Assembly: GCA_027922465.2 (NCBI GenBank)
Contig: BQMF02000178.1
Location: 62,001 to 126,000, forward strand
Origin: Turritopsis dohrnii
Lineage: Eukaryota; Cnidaria; Hydrozoa; Anthoathecata; Oceaniidae
DNA length: 64,000 bases
Direction: 5' to 3'
The position numbers were made by a program, and so were the translations under genes. The notes beneath the pieces were generated by a model, which ran no database searches, was not told the DNA's origin, and worked only from the letters and a program-made list of their open reading frames with translations. Shown here one piece after another: positions 32,941 to 44,963 of the stretch. Numbering within the stretch: the stretch's first letter is position 1; the number at the start of each line of letters is the position of its first letter.

Positions 32941-34060
32941 CTACCCAGGCGGCGTCGCTGGCCACCCATGTTCAGCATGCATACAGTTCATGAAAAATAA
33001 AATAAAGATATGGCAGTGATAAGTTTGCCCATGTTATAGAGTGTCAGTGGCGGATTTAGGGTATGTCGCAATAGGCGCAAAGACTAACCTCTTTTTTGCT
33101 AAAAGGGTTTTTTTAATGGTTCAGTAATTCTAAATTAACAAGCTAAACGATTTCCCTCCTGCTAACTACCTCTTTGCGAAGAAGAAAAGTCCGCGCCCCG
33201 AGCGCGAATTTGAAATTGATGTTTTTTGCCAATGTAGCTCCCATTCGACGCTAGCAAGGAAAGCGCTTCGCAGAAGTAAGTCTTCGATTTCGATGAAGTT
33301 AGTCTTCAAATTTTATGACGGGGGTATAGAAGCATTTGAGATACCAGTATTTTATTTGTTAAATCATGCTTTTACTACCCCCTTGTTCGCTAATTTAGAC
33401 GGGTTAGTCGCTGGAGTAAAAGACAGAATCACTCTTATTTTTTTCGGAGGAAAGTATGCAGAGTGTTCCTGATTGAAAGCTTAATTTTCTGCGTTAGGGG
33501 GTAACTTAATTTCCAATTATCCACAAAAACAGGGAGCGACTACCTTTTTTTATACCCCCTTCTTGCAGAACTTAAAACATGTGCTGCAAATGTGCTGGTA
33601 GCGATAGAAGTTCTTTTCTGTCTTGCAAACATGGCGAGTATACCACACATTTTTTTGAAAATGTAAAACTTTTATTTGTGAACGATACCAATGCAAACTT
33701 GGCAATACTTTGTGATGAATTACTGGAGAAGATTCAGGAAGAATGCTTTGAGGTTTCTTTACCTCTTTCCCTTCACGATTATTGTAAGTAGAACATTTGT
33801 AGATGAGAATATTGTTTGTTGACATTTGTGAAAATTTCTTAAATTAAGATCAAGGCTTTTAAAGACGTTCAGTACCCTGAAATACTTTATTGTTAACTGT
33901 TTTCCACACACACAACACAACAAACAAGTCCACATATTGATAAATAATCTCATGTTGTGTGTAAGTGTAAACATTTATATAGTGTTTCATGATGAAACTT
34001 TTTTGTAGCACATTTTCTTGTGAAAAATAACTAATAGGGTTAAATAGCTACAGTTCTCAA
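32941..34060. other. Mixed repeat remnants with one exon-like stretch
   Basis: 32941-32980: hairpin end of a C-type Helitron-like element. 33047-33065: CAGTGGCGGATTTAGGG, resembling a hAT-type end, without a partner. 33567-33784: acceptor TTCTTGCAG, then an ATG and an open 69-codon stretch with MCCKCAG at its start, then donor ATTATT/GTAAGT; unknown protein, low confidence. 33740-34055 resembles 7640-8000, so the donor region itself is repetitive. Target of the BEL/Pao insertion. Confidence 0.4.
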
Positions 34061-34450
34061 TGTTTTGAACATACGTTCGGAACGCAATAACAAAGATGGT
34101 AGACGAGACATGATAGACGAGAGATAAGTTAGAACGCTAGAAGCTGCCAGCATTAATTCATGTATAGACTGCTAGAACGCCTTGACAAAACATCGTTTGA
34201 GGACAATACGATTGGAGCTATAGTGGAGTTAAAGTACGTTGAATTCATAGACTCGTTTATCATTTATATAGGACACTCTGTTATGTTACATGAACTATAT
34301 ATAGTACACTTTTTCTAGGTTTGTTTTTATCGTAGTTCTATATGCTTGTATAGGCACATATATATTGATCTGTATTTTAGGTATTTCGAACCTATTGAAA
34401 TATATCTGTTTGAAAGATTCCAGTTTCTCCTTATTTAAGTCCTCAAAACA
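34061..34450 (+). repeat. 5' LTR, BEL/Pao
   Basis: 390 bp, starts TGTTTTGAACA and ends CTCAAAACA. It differs from the 3' LTR at one position (C at 34077, T at 41113). Confidence 0.95.
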
Positions 34451-34849
34451 TTCGAAATACTTGCTGTTATCAACATATGAACGAAGTAAACAGAAGACGA
34501 AGAAACATATTTATAACGCCAAATCGTACTAAAAAGCAGAGAACTTTATCGTGGACATGCAGTTGATTGGATAGTATGAAAGGATTTGGTAAAGTTTGAT
34601 TTATTTACATTAGATCTTCGCCACTTTGTTATCAGCTACGTTGTACCTGTTCGTAAAACACATTGCTGGGAAGAGTCCTGCCGAAATTTTCCAAAACAGA
34701 TACTTCGAGCCTGTACCTAAGAATCTCCCGCCGAAACATATCGATTACGTAATCGAACAAAGAAAACCACGCCGTATTTCAGTATAATTTATATTGAATT
34801 ATTCATTGAATGAAAACAAACAAAAAAAATACGAATATAAATATATATT

Positions 34850-37312
34850 ATGGAAAACGCAAAGAAAGCCCGGAAGCAGGCAAAAAGAACATTTACCCGG
34901 ACTGGGAATCAATTAGAAAAGGCTTTAGACAATGAAAAAACTCTAGTAACAACTATGGAGAAGAGATACATTGAGTTTAAAACGGCTTGGGAGAAAGTGC
35001 AAGTTGATCACCAAGAATATGTTAGACATCTTACAGAAAGCGATGATACAGAAGAAGATTGGATAACAGAATTAAGCGAAAGATTCTGTTTATTAGAAGA
35101 ACAATATGACATTTTCGTGCATAATAAAGAAAGGAAAAAAATTGAAGAAGAGAAAGCAGAACGAGAAGAAAAGGATGCACGGGAGAGAGCAGAGAAAGAG
35201 ATGAAAGACGCTGAAGAGAAAACAGAAAAAGAGAGAAGAAACGCAGAAGAAAAGGAGGAAAGAGATATGGCTCAAGTAGCAATATATAGAGAACAGGAAC
35301 GACTAAAGGTTGAAAAGTGTATAATGAATATCAAAGTTCTTGTTGAACAAGATAGGGAAGAAAACAACAGAGCCGTTAAAGAAGCAAGTGTGCTGATGAA
35401 GGAGAGAATGGAGGAATGTGAAAAGGTGCATCAGAATTACATTTCTTTGCTGAAAACAACAGAAGAGATGGAAGAACAACGAGATTGGCTCGTGTCACTA
35501 TGGGAAAACTTCAACGAAACTTATAGTGCGGCGTTAGTACATATGAGCAAACACGAAAAAATCTCGTCTGCTGCAATGAAAGCTGATAAAGAACTTGGAC
35601 TAAAACTGGAAAGATTGAAGTTCCAAACTTTTGACGGAAACATCCGAAAATATCCAAAGTTCAAACATGACTTCCTTACACATATCCAGCCATCGTATGG
35701 ACCAGATCAAACGTCATTCGTATTAAAATCATATCTTTCAGACGCAGTTAAAGAAGAAGTAGAAAATCTTGATGACATCAAAGATCTGTGGAAAAGGCTC
35801 GACAACAAGTATGGTGATGAAGGAAAGCATATTGACGCCATAATGACTGACATAAAGGAAGCACCACTATGTCAAGAAGGAGATGCCTTAACATTGATAG
35901 AGTTTATCAACAAAATTGAAAGAGCACACAGAGACTTGGCGAGACTTGGGCTAGAGAAGGAGATTAGCAATTCCACCATTGTATGGATGATAGAAAGAAA
36001 ACTCCCAGATGAAGTCCAAAAAGAATGGCTAAAGGTAGTTACTGGTGGTAGGAGAAAAGAACTATCAAGAGACAAGTTTCCGGCCCTAATGAAACTGTTA
36101 TTAGAATACAGGGAGCGACTTGAATACAGCAACTCTAGCATCAGAGCGAGGGATCATATGACAGCAACTGTAAACCTAAATCAAGCAAATAGAGGTCCGA
36201 TAGACAATGGAAATAAGAAAGCAAGATGTTGGATCCATCAAAATGGTGGCAATCACCCAATTTGGAGATGTAGAAGCTTCGAAGGTAAATCTCCGAACGA
36301 AAAGGTTGAGCTAGTAAAGAAAAATAACGCGTGTTTCGCATGTCTCGAGATAGGTCACAACGCTAATAACTGCAGCCGTGGATTCAAATGTAAAGAGAAA
36401 GGATGTGATCTCCCTCACCACCAACTTCTACATGAAGCTCACGCATCAGGAATAACATTTCACTGCTCTGGTGAAAGTGACACAATATTACAGCTGCAAA
36501 GCATAAATGGAGGTACGAAGACTGGAGTTAAAGTTCCCCTTAACACTTTATGGGACGCAGGAAGTACCATTTCATTGATAACCCTGGCAACGGCCCGAAA
36601 ATTACACCTTCAAGGTCGAAAGATCAGACTTCAGATGACAAAGGTTGGAGGTGACACAAAACTCATGGATACGTACAGTTATAAATTGTACCTAGAGGAT
36701 ACGACTGGAGTTTCTCACGAAATAGATATGCTTGGTATTGATACAATATCTACTGATATAACGGAGATCAAGTTCGACAAAATCCGAAGCATTTTCAGCG
36801 ATATAGATTGCTCGAAATTGGAACGACCGAACAATGGAAACATTGAATGCTTGATAGGCTTTCAATACGCAGCATTCCATCCAGTACTTAAAAAGGCTGT
36901 AGGTCATCTTTTGCTGCTAGAGAACAGATTTGGGCTTGTAGTTGGAGGTTCACATCCAGCGCTGAAGGAAAACACGATGAAATTGGTTAAGCAAGCCGAT
37001 GTTGCAAATGTGACAGCTAGCATTGAAGAATTCTATTCTATAGAGAATTTAGGAGTACAGTGTATCCCGAAGTGTGGATCATGCAGATGTGGGAAATGTC
37101 ATCCAGGGGGAAAGAACATGTCCCTCAAGGAGGAGAAAGAGTACAAGCTCATCACCAGTAATCTAAGCTACGACGAAAATAACAAGAAATGGCAGGCTAG
37201 CTATCCCTGGATAAAGAATCCCTATGATTTACCCAACAACAGAAGTGCTGCCCTCGTAAGACTGAAATCAACAGAAAGGCAGCTGAAGAAGAACGCCCAA
37301 CATGCTTCACTA
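34850..37312 (+). CDS. BEL/Pao gag-protease and start of pol, frame cut by a MITE
   Basis: Open for 820 codons before the inserted element. Residues 1-90: helical N-terminus; about 95-150: strongly charged coiled coil rich in E, K and R; about 255-400: DUF1759-type gag region (KFQTFDGNIRKYPKFKHDF); about 495-510: zinc knuckle CFACLEIGHNANNC; about 565: aspartic protease motif DAGSTISLI; from about 730: Cys-rich linker (CIPKCGSCRCGKC) and beginning of reverse transcriptase. Start chosen at the first ATG after the leader (MENAKKARKQ). The frame runs on as far as 37360 only through MITE sequence. Confidence 0.92.
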
Positions 37313-37314
37313 TA

Positions 37315-37903
37315 CTCTTGTCTGCCAAATAAGCGTCCCCCCCCGCTTGTTAATTTTTGAATTTTTTGTCGGACCCCCCCACCCTTATTAGGACCCCCCC
37401 GCTTATTAAATTTTGAAGATTTCGTAGAAATAAAACTTATAAAATCAAAGAATTTTAGTTTTAGTATAACAGTATTAGTTTACAGAAAGTTATTCCGTTT
37501 TTATATGAAAGCGTTTGCGTGATCTTAATTTCGAACTTTATTTCGAATTCTTACGGAATTCGATTATTGAATAAAAACTTTATAAGATTCGAATATTTCA
37601 TTCATTCAAATGTAAGATATCGAGTTGTGTATTGACATTAGAAGAAGTTTTCGATATTGCTTTGCAATATTTTACGTGTATTTGTTGCAAAAAGAGGCGA
37701 AGGGTCACTGTATTTTTAAAGGAAAATGTAAAATATGGGGCAGTTTATGTCTCTGTATAAACACAAAATAACATGCATCTTAGCTTTATATCAAATTTTG
37801 CGGACCCCCCCTTTTATTGGGACCCCCCCGTTTATTAGTATTTTGAAAAATTGTCAGACCCCCCCTTTTATTCGCACCCCCCCTTTTATTTGGCAGGGAA
37901 GAG
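37315..37903. mobile_element. 589-bp MITE inserted in pol, TA target duplication
   Basis: Flanked by TA at 37313-37314 and 37904-37905. Terminal inverted repeats CTCTTGTCTGCCAAATAA (left) and CTCTTCCCTGCCAAATAA (right, reverse complement), followed by C-tracts repeated with CTTATTA spacing. Element plus one TA is 591 bp, a multiple of three, and removing it rejoins the pol frame exactly. TA duplication fits Tc1/mariner-type MITEs. The same C-tract style occurs at 21.6 kb and 12.1-12.4 kb. Confidence 0.92.
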
Positions 37904-37905
37904 TA

Positions 37906-40900
37906 CACACGTCAAATCGAAGACATGATCGAGAGAGGTGTCTCTCGAAAGGTTCCAGAAAAGGAATTGATGGAATATCAAGGACCGATCCACTACATAT
38001 CTCATCATGCTGTGATGAAGCCAGAGTCCAAAAGTACACCATGTCGAATAGTGTTCAACAGCAGTGCAAGTTTTCATGGACATGTGTTAAACGAATATTT
38101 CGCGAAGGGTCCGGACATGCTCAATAAGCTACTAAGTGTGCTTATGAAGTTTCGAGAAGAACATTTCGCATTCATTGGAGACATATCTAAGATGTTTCAT
38201 TCAATAAATATACCAATTTTTGATCAAATGACACATCTATTTTTATGGCGAAACTTGGATACTGACAAAGAACCGGAAACATATGCAATGACAGCTGTAA
38301 ATTTTGGAGATAGACCTTCTGCTACAATTGCAGTTGCAGCACTTCGCAAGACTGCTGAAATGAACCAATAACAACTTCCGAACGCAGCAAGTATCATTGT
38401 GAATAACAGTTACATGGATGACATTTCAGACAGTGTGTCAACTCAAAATGAAGCAATAAAAAGAACAAAGGAAATAGATAAAGTACTCGCAACCGGTGGA
38501 TTTAAAGTTAAAGGATGGGTATTTTCGGGGAGCAAGAGCAACACCAATGAAACCCAGGATCAAAAAGCTGTGCAGGTTCTAACGCAAACAGCAGGTATGG
38601 AACACACGAGTGAAAGAATCTTGGGTATGCAATGGGACTCCCTGAATGATAAATTTCTTTACAGTGCTAAGCTGAACTTTTCACGAGGAAAACAGATGCA
38701 ACCCAATCTTAACCCATCACAGGTACCTGAGTTTGTACCTCAGCCACTCACGAAGCGTCTTATCCTCTCACAAGTGAATGGAATTTATGACCCCCTCGGA
38801 TTAATCTCGCCTTTCACAGTAAAGGCCAAGATCCTGATGAGAAAGCTCTGGGCGCAAGATAAGAAGATTGACTGGGATGAGGCTATTCCCGATCACTTCA
38901 GGAATGAATGGATTACCTTCTTCCAGCAAATGTTTCTGCTTGAAGACATAAAGTTCCCTCGTTGTATCAAACCACAAGGGAGTATTGGCAATCCAATCTT
39001 AGTGTTATTTTCTGATGGGTCAAATGAAGCATACGGTGCCGCTGCCTATGCAAGATGGAAAATAGTCGATGGAACATACGACACAAGACTCATTGCAGCT
39101 AAGAATCGAATAGCCCCTTTGAAGACCGTAGATATCGTGCGACTTGAACTTTCTGGAGCAATACTCAGCAAACGTCTGAGAGCAACCATTGAAACCGAAA
39201 TGCGTCTTCGATTTGAAAGAGTTTATCATATTATTGACAGTGAGATTGTCAAAGCAATGATCAGCAAAGAAAGTTATGGTTTCAACACCTTTGCAGCGAA
39301 CCGCATTGGAGAAATACAAGCATCAACGCAACCATCTGAATGGTTTTGGACACAAGGATCTCTAAATATCGCTGACTGGCTTACACGTGGTAAATCTCCA
39401 TCAGATCTTGACGAGTTAAGTATGTGGCAAAATGGTCCAAATTTTCTACAGTTGCCCGAGGGTGAGTGGCCAATTTCCAGTCAAACGAAGGTAAAGGATT
39501 TACCAGAACGAAGTAAGGTATCATTTGTAGCTCAAACGAATGCAAATAACATCGATGATCTAGCAACACGCATTGACATCCACAGATTCAGTCAAAACGA
39601 CGGAATGTCACTGCTAGAATTCTCAAGCTTTATGAAAGATTTAAATTACCAAGTCAAACACGTCAGAATTGTATAAATCCATTGGATAGAGAAAAAGCAG
39701 ACATATTTTGGATCAAACATGCTCAAGAAGACTTGAAAAAAGAACTGGCAAGCGAACGCTTGAAGAAGCTTTGCCCAAAGATGAAAAATGGCTTGATCGT
39801 AGTGGGTGGACGCACAGAACGATGGATGGAAGCAACTTGGAATAAGCAAGAATTCATCCTCTTACCGCGTGACCACCGCTTATCCCTACTTATTGCTCAT
39901 AGTGAGCACGAACAATCCGGTCATTTAGGAATCGCAGCAACAGTATCCAGGATTCGCTCAAAGTACTGGATCATTGGAGTTCGCAAAATCGTATCAAAAT
40001 TAGTATCAAACTGTGTCACCTGTAGAAAAAAAGCGAAGAGAATGGCCACACAAGTGATGGGTCAACTTCCAATTGAAAGATTGAAGCCTTCTCCCCCCTT
40101 TTCAGCTACTGGAGTTGATTTCTTCGGTCCATATGTTATTAAAGGAGAAGTACAAAAACGCACAAGAGGAAAGTGTTACGGTGTAATCTTTACGTGTATG
40201 ATATCCAGAGCTGTGCACGTCGATGTTAGTCACAATTACTCAACTGATGCATTTTTGCAGACCTTAGGGAGATTTGCCAGCATAAGAGGATGGCCACATA
40301 CTATTTTTAGCGATAATGGATCTCAATTAGTAGCTGCCTCGAAGGAATTATCAGATGCTATTAAAGATCTTGACGTAGATCGGCTACGAGCATATGGAAT
40401 CTACTACAACTGTGAGTGGAAGTTTACACCAGCAGATGGACCTTGGTTCAATGGAGCAACGGAGTCTCTTGTCAAGTCTGTCAAAAAGGCTCTAAATACC
40501 TCCATTGGAGAACAGATATTATCATTTAGCGAATTACAAACTGTTCTTTTCGAAAGCCGCACAGATTGTAAATCAAAGACCAATCGGAACCCACCCATCA
40601 ACACCAGAAGATGGTTCATATATTTGTCCGAATGATCTACTCCTTGGGAGAGCCTCTAGTCACGCACCCCAAGGTCCTTTTCAAGAACGATCTAGCAACA
40701 AGTATCGCCTAGATTTTATCCAACATATTGTTGACACATTCTGGAAAAAATGGTCAAGAGATATTTTCCCTTCTCTAGTTGTTCGAACCAAATGGCATGT
40801 TGAACGACGCAACGTGGAGAAAAATGATGTAGTGTTAATCCAAGATAGCAACACTGTTAGAGGTCAATGGAAAATGGGGCTAATAACTGACACCTTTCCA

Positions 40901-41050
40901 GGCGATGATGGCAAGGTGAGAAGAGTGATGGTGTCATATAAGAACCAACGACCCCAAGAGGATGTTCACCAATATGCAGGGGTAAAATACACCCAGGTTG
41001 AGCGACCGGTACAACGATTAATAGTATTGAAAGCAGCACATGACGATTAG
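37906..41050 (+). pseudogene. BEL/Pao pol: reverse transcriptase, RNase H, integrase (broken)
   Basis: Continues the frame of 34850-37312. One in-frame stop (TAA, 38369-38371) lies within the reverse transcriptase, before the catalytic YMDD at about 38411. RNase H acidic residues follow at about 39011 (FSDGS) and beyond. A frameshift near 39660-39680 separates the integrase: zinc-binding HHCC region (about 39900-40030), catalytic residues in GVDFFGP, FSDNGSQ and GATESLV. A second frameshift near 40555-40570 separates the integrase C-terminal part (to 41050, ending before the 3' LTR). Each piece is well conserved, so the damage is recent. Confidence 0.9.
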
Positions 41051-41096
41051 ATACGCAAAACGCGAAGATGTATATAGTCCTTTTTCGTCGGTGGAG

Positions 41097-41486
41097 TGTT
41101 TTGAACATACGTTTGGAACGCAATAACAAAGATGGTAGACGAGACATGATAGACGAGAGATAAGTTAGAACGCTAGAAGCTGCCAGCATTAATTCATGTA
41201 TAGACTGCTAGAACGCCTTGACAAAACATCGTTTGAGGACAATACGATTGGAGCTATAGTGGAGTTAAAGTACGTTGAATTCATAGACTCGTTTATCATT
41301 TATATAGGACACTCTGTTATGTTACATGAACTATATATAGTACACTTTTTCTAGGTTTGTTTTTATCGTAGTTCTATATGCTTGTATAGGCACATATATA
41401 TTGATCTGTATTTTAGGTATTTCGAACCTATTGAAATATATCTGTTTGAAAGATTCCAGTTTCTCCTTATTTAAGTCCTCAAAACA
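41097..41486 (+). repeat. 3' LTR, BEL/Pao
   Basis: 390 bp, same ends as the 5' LTR, one base different. Followed by the target duplication CTCAA. Confidence 0.95.
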
Positions 41487-41491
41487 CTCAA

Positions 41492-41874
41492 GAAGCTCTT
41501 TACACGAAAAAATGAACAGTTTCAAAAACAATAATGAAGACGAAAGCAACAAATATTTTTTCTTGTATAACTTTATAACTTTATGTGTGCTATTTGGGTT
41601 TTCTGTAAAAATATAATTATATTATTACACATTGTTATTTCTTATACGTAATAAGCCACTTTTTTGACTGAGCCTCAATTTTCTCAATTTGGCATAATCT
41701 GACTAAAACTAGTTAGCTTATCTTTGTTAATTGTTAAATTTGAAAACTTAAATGAAAGTTTGATCTTTGCTGCAACAAAAACTTACCATTATGTTTAATT
41801 TAATACATGATAAATCTGAATTTAGATTTTGGCCATTTGAGCGTCATTTTAAAAAGTAGTTAAGATTTGTATCA
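41492..41874. other. Non-coding spacer
   Basis: AT-rich; the pre-insertion sequence of the BEL/Pao target and the left neighbour of a Helitron-like element. No gene seen. Confidence 0.4.
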
Positions 41875-44396
41875 TCTTATTATACTAATTCGCTTTGTGC
41901 ATCCCACTTTTATTTTAGAGAGTGATATATTTTGTTTTTTTTTCACGGTCAAATCCTTCTTATTTTTTCCCTTTTTGTCGTAAAACCACGTAGAAGCGAG
42001 AACACTTTTTTTGATTTTCCGCGATTAGTATATGCTCCTCCGTTTTGTTATTTTTGGTTTGCGCAGTGGAAATCAGCCGAAAAACGTCTTTGGAAGAGTG
42101 CGAGCAATGCAATCTTTTTCGTTCGAAATTTGTCAACGATCATTTCGTGAGCAAGAAACTTCGCGAAGAAGACGTGTTTCTTTTTGTATAGGAATATTTT
42201 AATTTAAATTTGATTGTTTTAGGCAGCAAATCGACGAAAGAACTGACGAAGAAACACGAAGGTATTGTTATTATTATAAAACGTTTTGCTAAACTTTTAC
42301 TCTTATTAATAAAACAACACGGGTAGCAAGTGAGTTAGTCATTTGTTTACAATGAAAAATCATATTTAGATATACAGAAGAAGTGCAGTGAAGTTTTTAA
42401 AAGATAAGCTGCAGAAAGATCGAACGATTAATAAAAGAACAGGCAATAGCATGTGTGTAAATGATTAGTTAGCAGGTAGCACACGTGAGTTTTTGAACAG
42501 ATGTTTGTTTTTTTTTATATATAGGTTTTTTCAGATGAAAACCAAACGAAGAACGAGTGGAAGAAAGTCGTGCTGATTTTACGAATTTCTTTTTATAGTT
42601 ATCAAATAGTTATGGGAGTGCAGCAGTACAGAAGTAGTGTAGATGAAGTTGAAGAAAGGATGATGTTTATTTACATTGGTGAAAATGGTTTTACTTTTTT
42701 TCGGTGGAAAATTGTTTGGAAAAGATATAAAGTAATATACGTAAGTACATGAGTCAAACGGATTTAATAAATACAGCGTTAAAAGAGAATAAAAACAGAG
42801 TTAAAACGATCAGATCATAAAGATGCAGGTCCTACACGAGCAGTTACTGATTTGTTTTGGTAACGAACTGTTCCTTATTTTATTTATTTCAAAATGGCTC
42901 CACAGTTATGAAGTTACGAAGAAAGCATTTTTATGTCTTTCACTGTATAAAAATGGTAGTGAAATTGCAGTAGAAAACAAATAGAAAGTGTATGTTTACA
43001 ATAGGAAAGTATGCTGGAAAGTTAATCGAGTGTTATTAATTTGTTTACAGGTATGAAATATAGAAAGTAAAAGAGTTTAGAAGTGTTTGATAATGGCTCT
43101 ACAGAACATGATCAATATTGTTGTTTACTATCATGATGATGTGAATTGGTATTGAAAGGTAAAGTTAAAATAGTATCTATTTAGTTAAAACACAGTTAGT
43201 ATTAGTGGATAAATAAAGGATAAGAGGGATGTTTACTGTTGTGTTTTGAATTTTCCAGCGCAGAGGAGGAGCTTTGAACTGGAAATAAAAAATGGCTCCA
43301 CGAATGTTTTCATATGTTAAAAAGTTTTCAGCTATACTAATTCTGTCATTACGTTTGTGTTTTTAATTATTATTTTTAAGGTTAATATATTTTCAAAGTT
43401 TCTTTTACTTTGTTTTGTTTTTCTTTAGATTTCGTCATAGCATGATTAGGTTTTTTGTATATGTTTTTTGAATGTTTTCATCTGTTAAGTAGAAATGAAG
43501 CACATGATGGGTTATAATGTTGAGAGGGTTACTTAAGAGAAGAATGGATTATGTAATTTAAATGACTGTGCAATGAAACTATCCTACAAAAAATAAGCGT
43601 TGTTGGCTGTATTTTTCTTAAGTTTATATTTTATCGCGTTTATGCATATTTTGTGTTATGGTAATCGTTTATACGTACTATGCCTAGGTATATAACTATG
43701 GCTGTATGATTTTATTTGTGACTTTTTATCTTCTGTGTAAATTTTTGTTCTTAGTTATTGTTTTTAGGATAAATGCGTACTTGAATTTCCTTTTTTTTTT
43801 GTTTTTTGTTTTGTTTTTTTTTATTTTCGGTATTACAATTGAAATATTATTCTTTTAGGCAATAATAAAAAAAGCACAAAGAAATGAAACTCATGGTTTT
43901 AATCATGATGTTGATGGTTTTGGGAAGAACTAACTATATCATTTCAAAAATTCATTAATGGTTGCAGTCCAGTAGTAACTTTTGAACAAAAGAAAAAGTT
44001 GGAAGGTATCATTTTTGTACTGTTATTCAATGTTTGGTTCTCTATGTCTGGGTAAACGGTTCTGTGTTATATATTGCATTTTTTTACATTAAAGTTACTT
44101 TTCTTCTGCGTATGAATATATATTCTGAGCCATGTTGCTATTTGTTTCTGTTTTAAATTTTCTGAATGTAAGCAATGAATTAAAAAATTAATGCCTGAAA
44201 AGAAACTTTTGCAAGAGTTAAATTCTGCGACACAACGCATACTGAACATGGGTGGCGAGCGACACCGCCTGGGATGTTTTTGAGTTGGGATTCTATAATT
44301 TATTTTTTCCTCACGGGGTACGTACACGGGAATGGTGGATTTGACCTAATGTTTTCGAAGTTAAGTTCGGTAAAAAGTTTTTACCCGGGATACTAG
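41875..44396 (+). mobile_element. Non-coding Helitron-like element, about 2.5 kb
   Basis: Starts TCTTATTATACTAATTCG after an A. Ends with hairpin GGTAAAAAGTTTTTACC, seven bases (CGGGATA), CTAG at 44393-44396. The next base starts another element of the same family. Interior resembles 3.9-5.1 kb and 5.9-6.6 kb in inverted orientation and includes a C-type hairpin at about 44250-44275. Short frames inside (such as 42570-42752) are not convincing genes. Confidence 0.7.
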
Positions 44397-44963
44397 TCTT
44401 ATTATAATAATCCGCGTTGTGCATCCCACTTTTATTTTAGAGAGTGATATATTTAGTTTCAATTTACGGTCATCGTCCTCTTTTGTGCGCATAAAACCAC
44501 GTAGAGGCGAGAGACACTTATTTCACGATCATTCCAAAAGCACGTGGCATAATTTGATGTCAGTTTTTTTTATGATCACGGGGAATCATTGCATTGCATC
44601 ACAAATTGAACGCGACATTTTTGGGGAAATATCTCGAGAACCAATAGGGATAACTGACGTTTTGTTAGGGTCAGCGATATGGGTGATAGGGTGACGCATC
44701 ATTTGGGCCTAAATTTAATTTGGTACTGCGGATATGACGTCATCAAAATCTTTAATCGACGATATCTCTGCAAAGGTTGGTCGTAGCGAAACGATCCCTT
44801 ACACTTTTTTGATTAGTTTTTCGAGCTCTACAACATAGGTACACTTATGAGTTGCGATTCTATGATTTATTTTTCCGACACCGGGCACGTACACGGGAAT
44901 GGTGGATTTGACCTAATGTTTTCGAAGTTAAGTTCGGTAAAAAGTTTTTACCCGGGATACTAG
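44397..44963 (+). mobile_element. Non-coding Helitron-like element, 567 bp, abutting the previous one
   Basis: Starts TCTTATTATAATAATCC, ends with the same hairpin GGTAAAAAGTTTTTACC, CGGGATA and CTAG (44960-44963), followed by T. It is a complete reference for the split copy at 27690-32940 and the inverted copy at 5129-5800. It contains the uninterrupted insertion site AAATATCT of the DDE/HECT transposon. Confidence 0.75.

Larger units (their letters stand above)
34061..41486 (+). mobile_element. BEL/Pao LTR retrotransposon, 7.4 kb
   Basis: 390-bp LTRs at 34061-34450 and 41097-41486, TG...CA ends, flanked by the 5-bp duplication CTCAA (34056-34060, 41487-41491). Internal order gag, protease, reverse transcriptase, RNase H, integrase is that of the BEL/Pao group. 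The coding region is disrupted by a MITE, a stop codon and two frameshifts. About 400 bp of leader precede gag; no convincing primer-binding site was recognised. Confidence 0.95.

Noticed and set aside
39660..39690. Programmed frameshift between BEL/Pao reverse transcriptase and integrase
   Set aside because: BEL/Pao elements normally use one continuous frame, I see no slippery heptamer with a structured region, and a stop and other lesions occur nearby; mutation or sequencing error is simpler.
42570..42752. 60-codon frame (VGVQQYRSSVDEVEERMM)
   Set aside because: It is inside a non-coding Helitron-like element and is not kept in the related copies at 4-6 kb.
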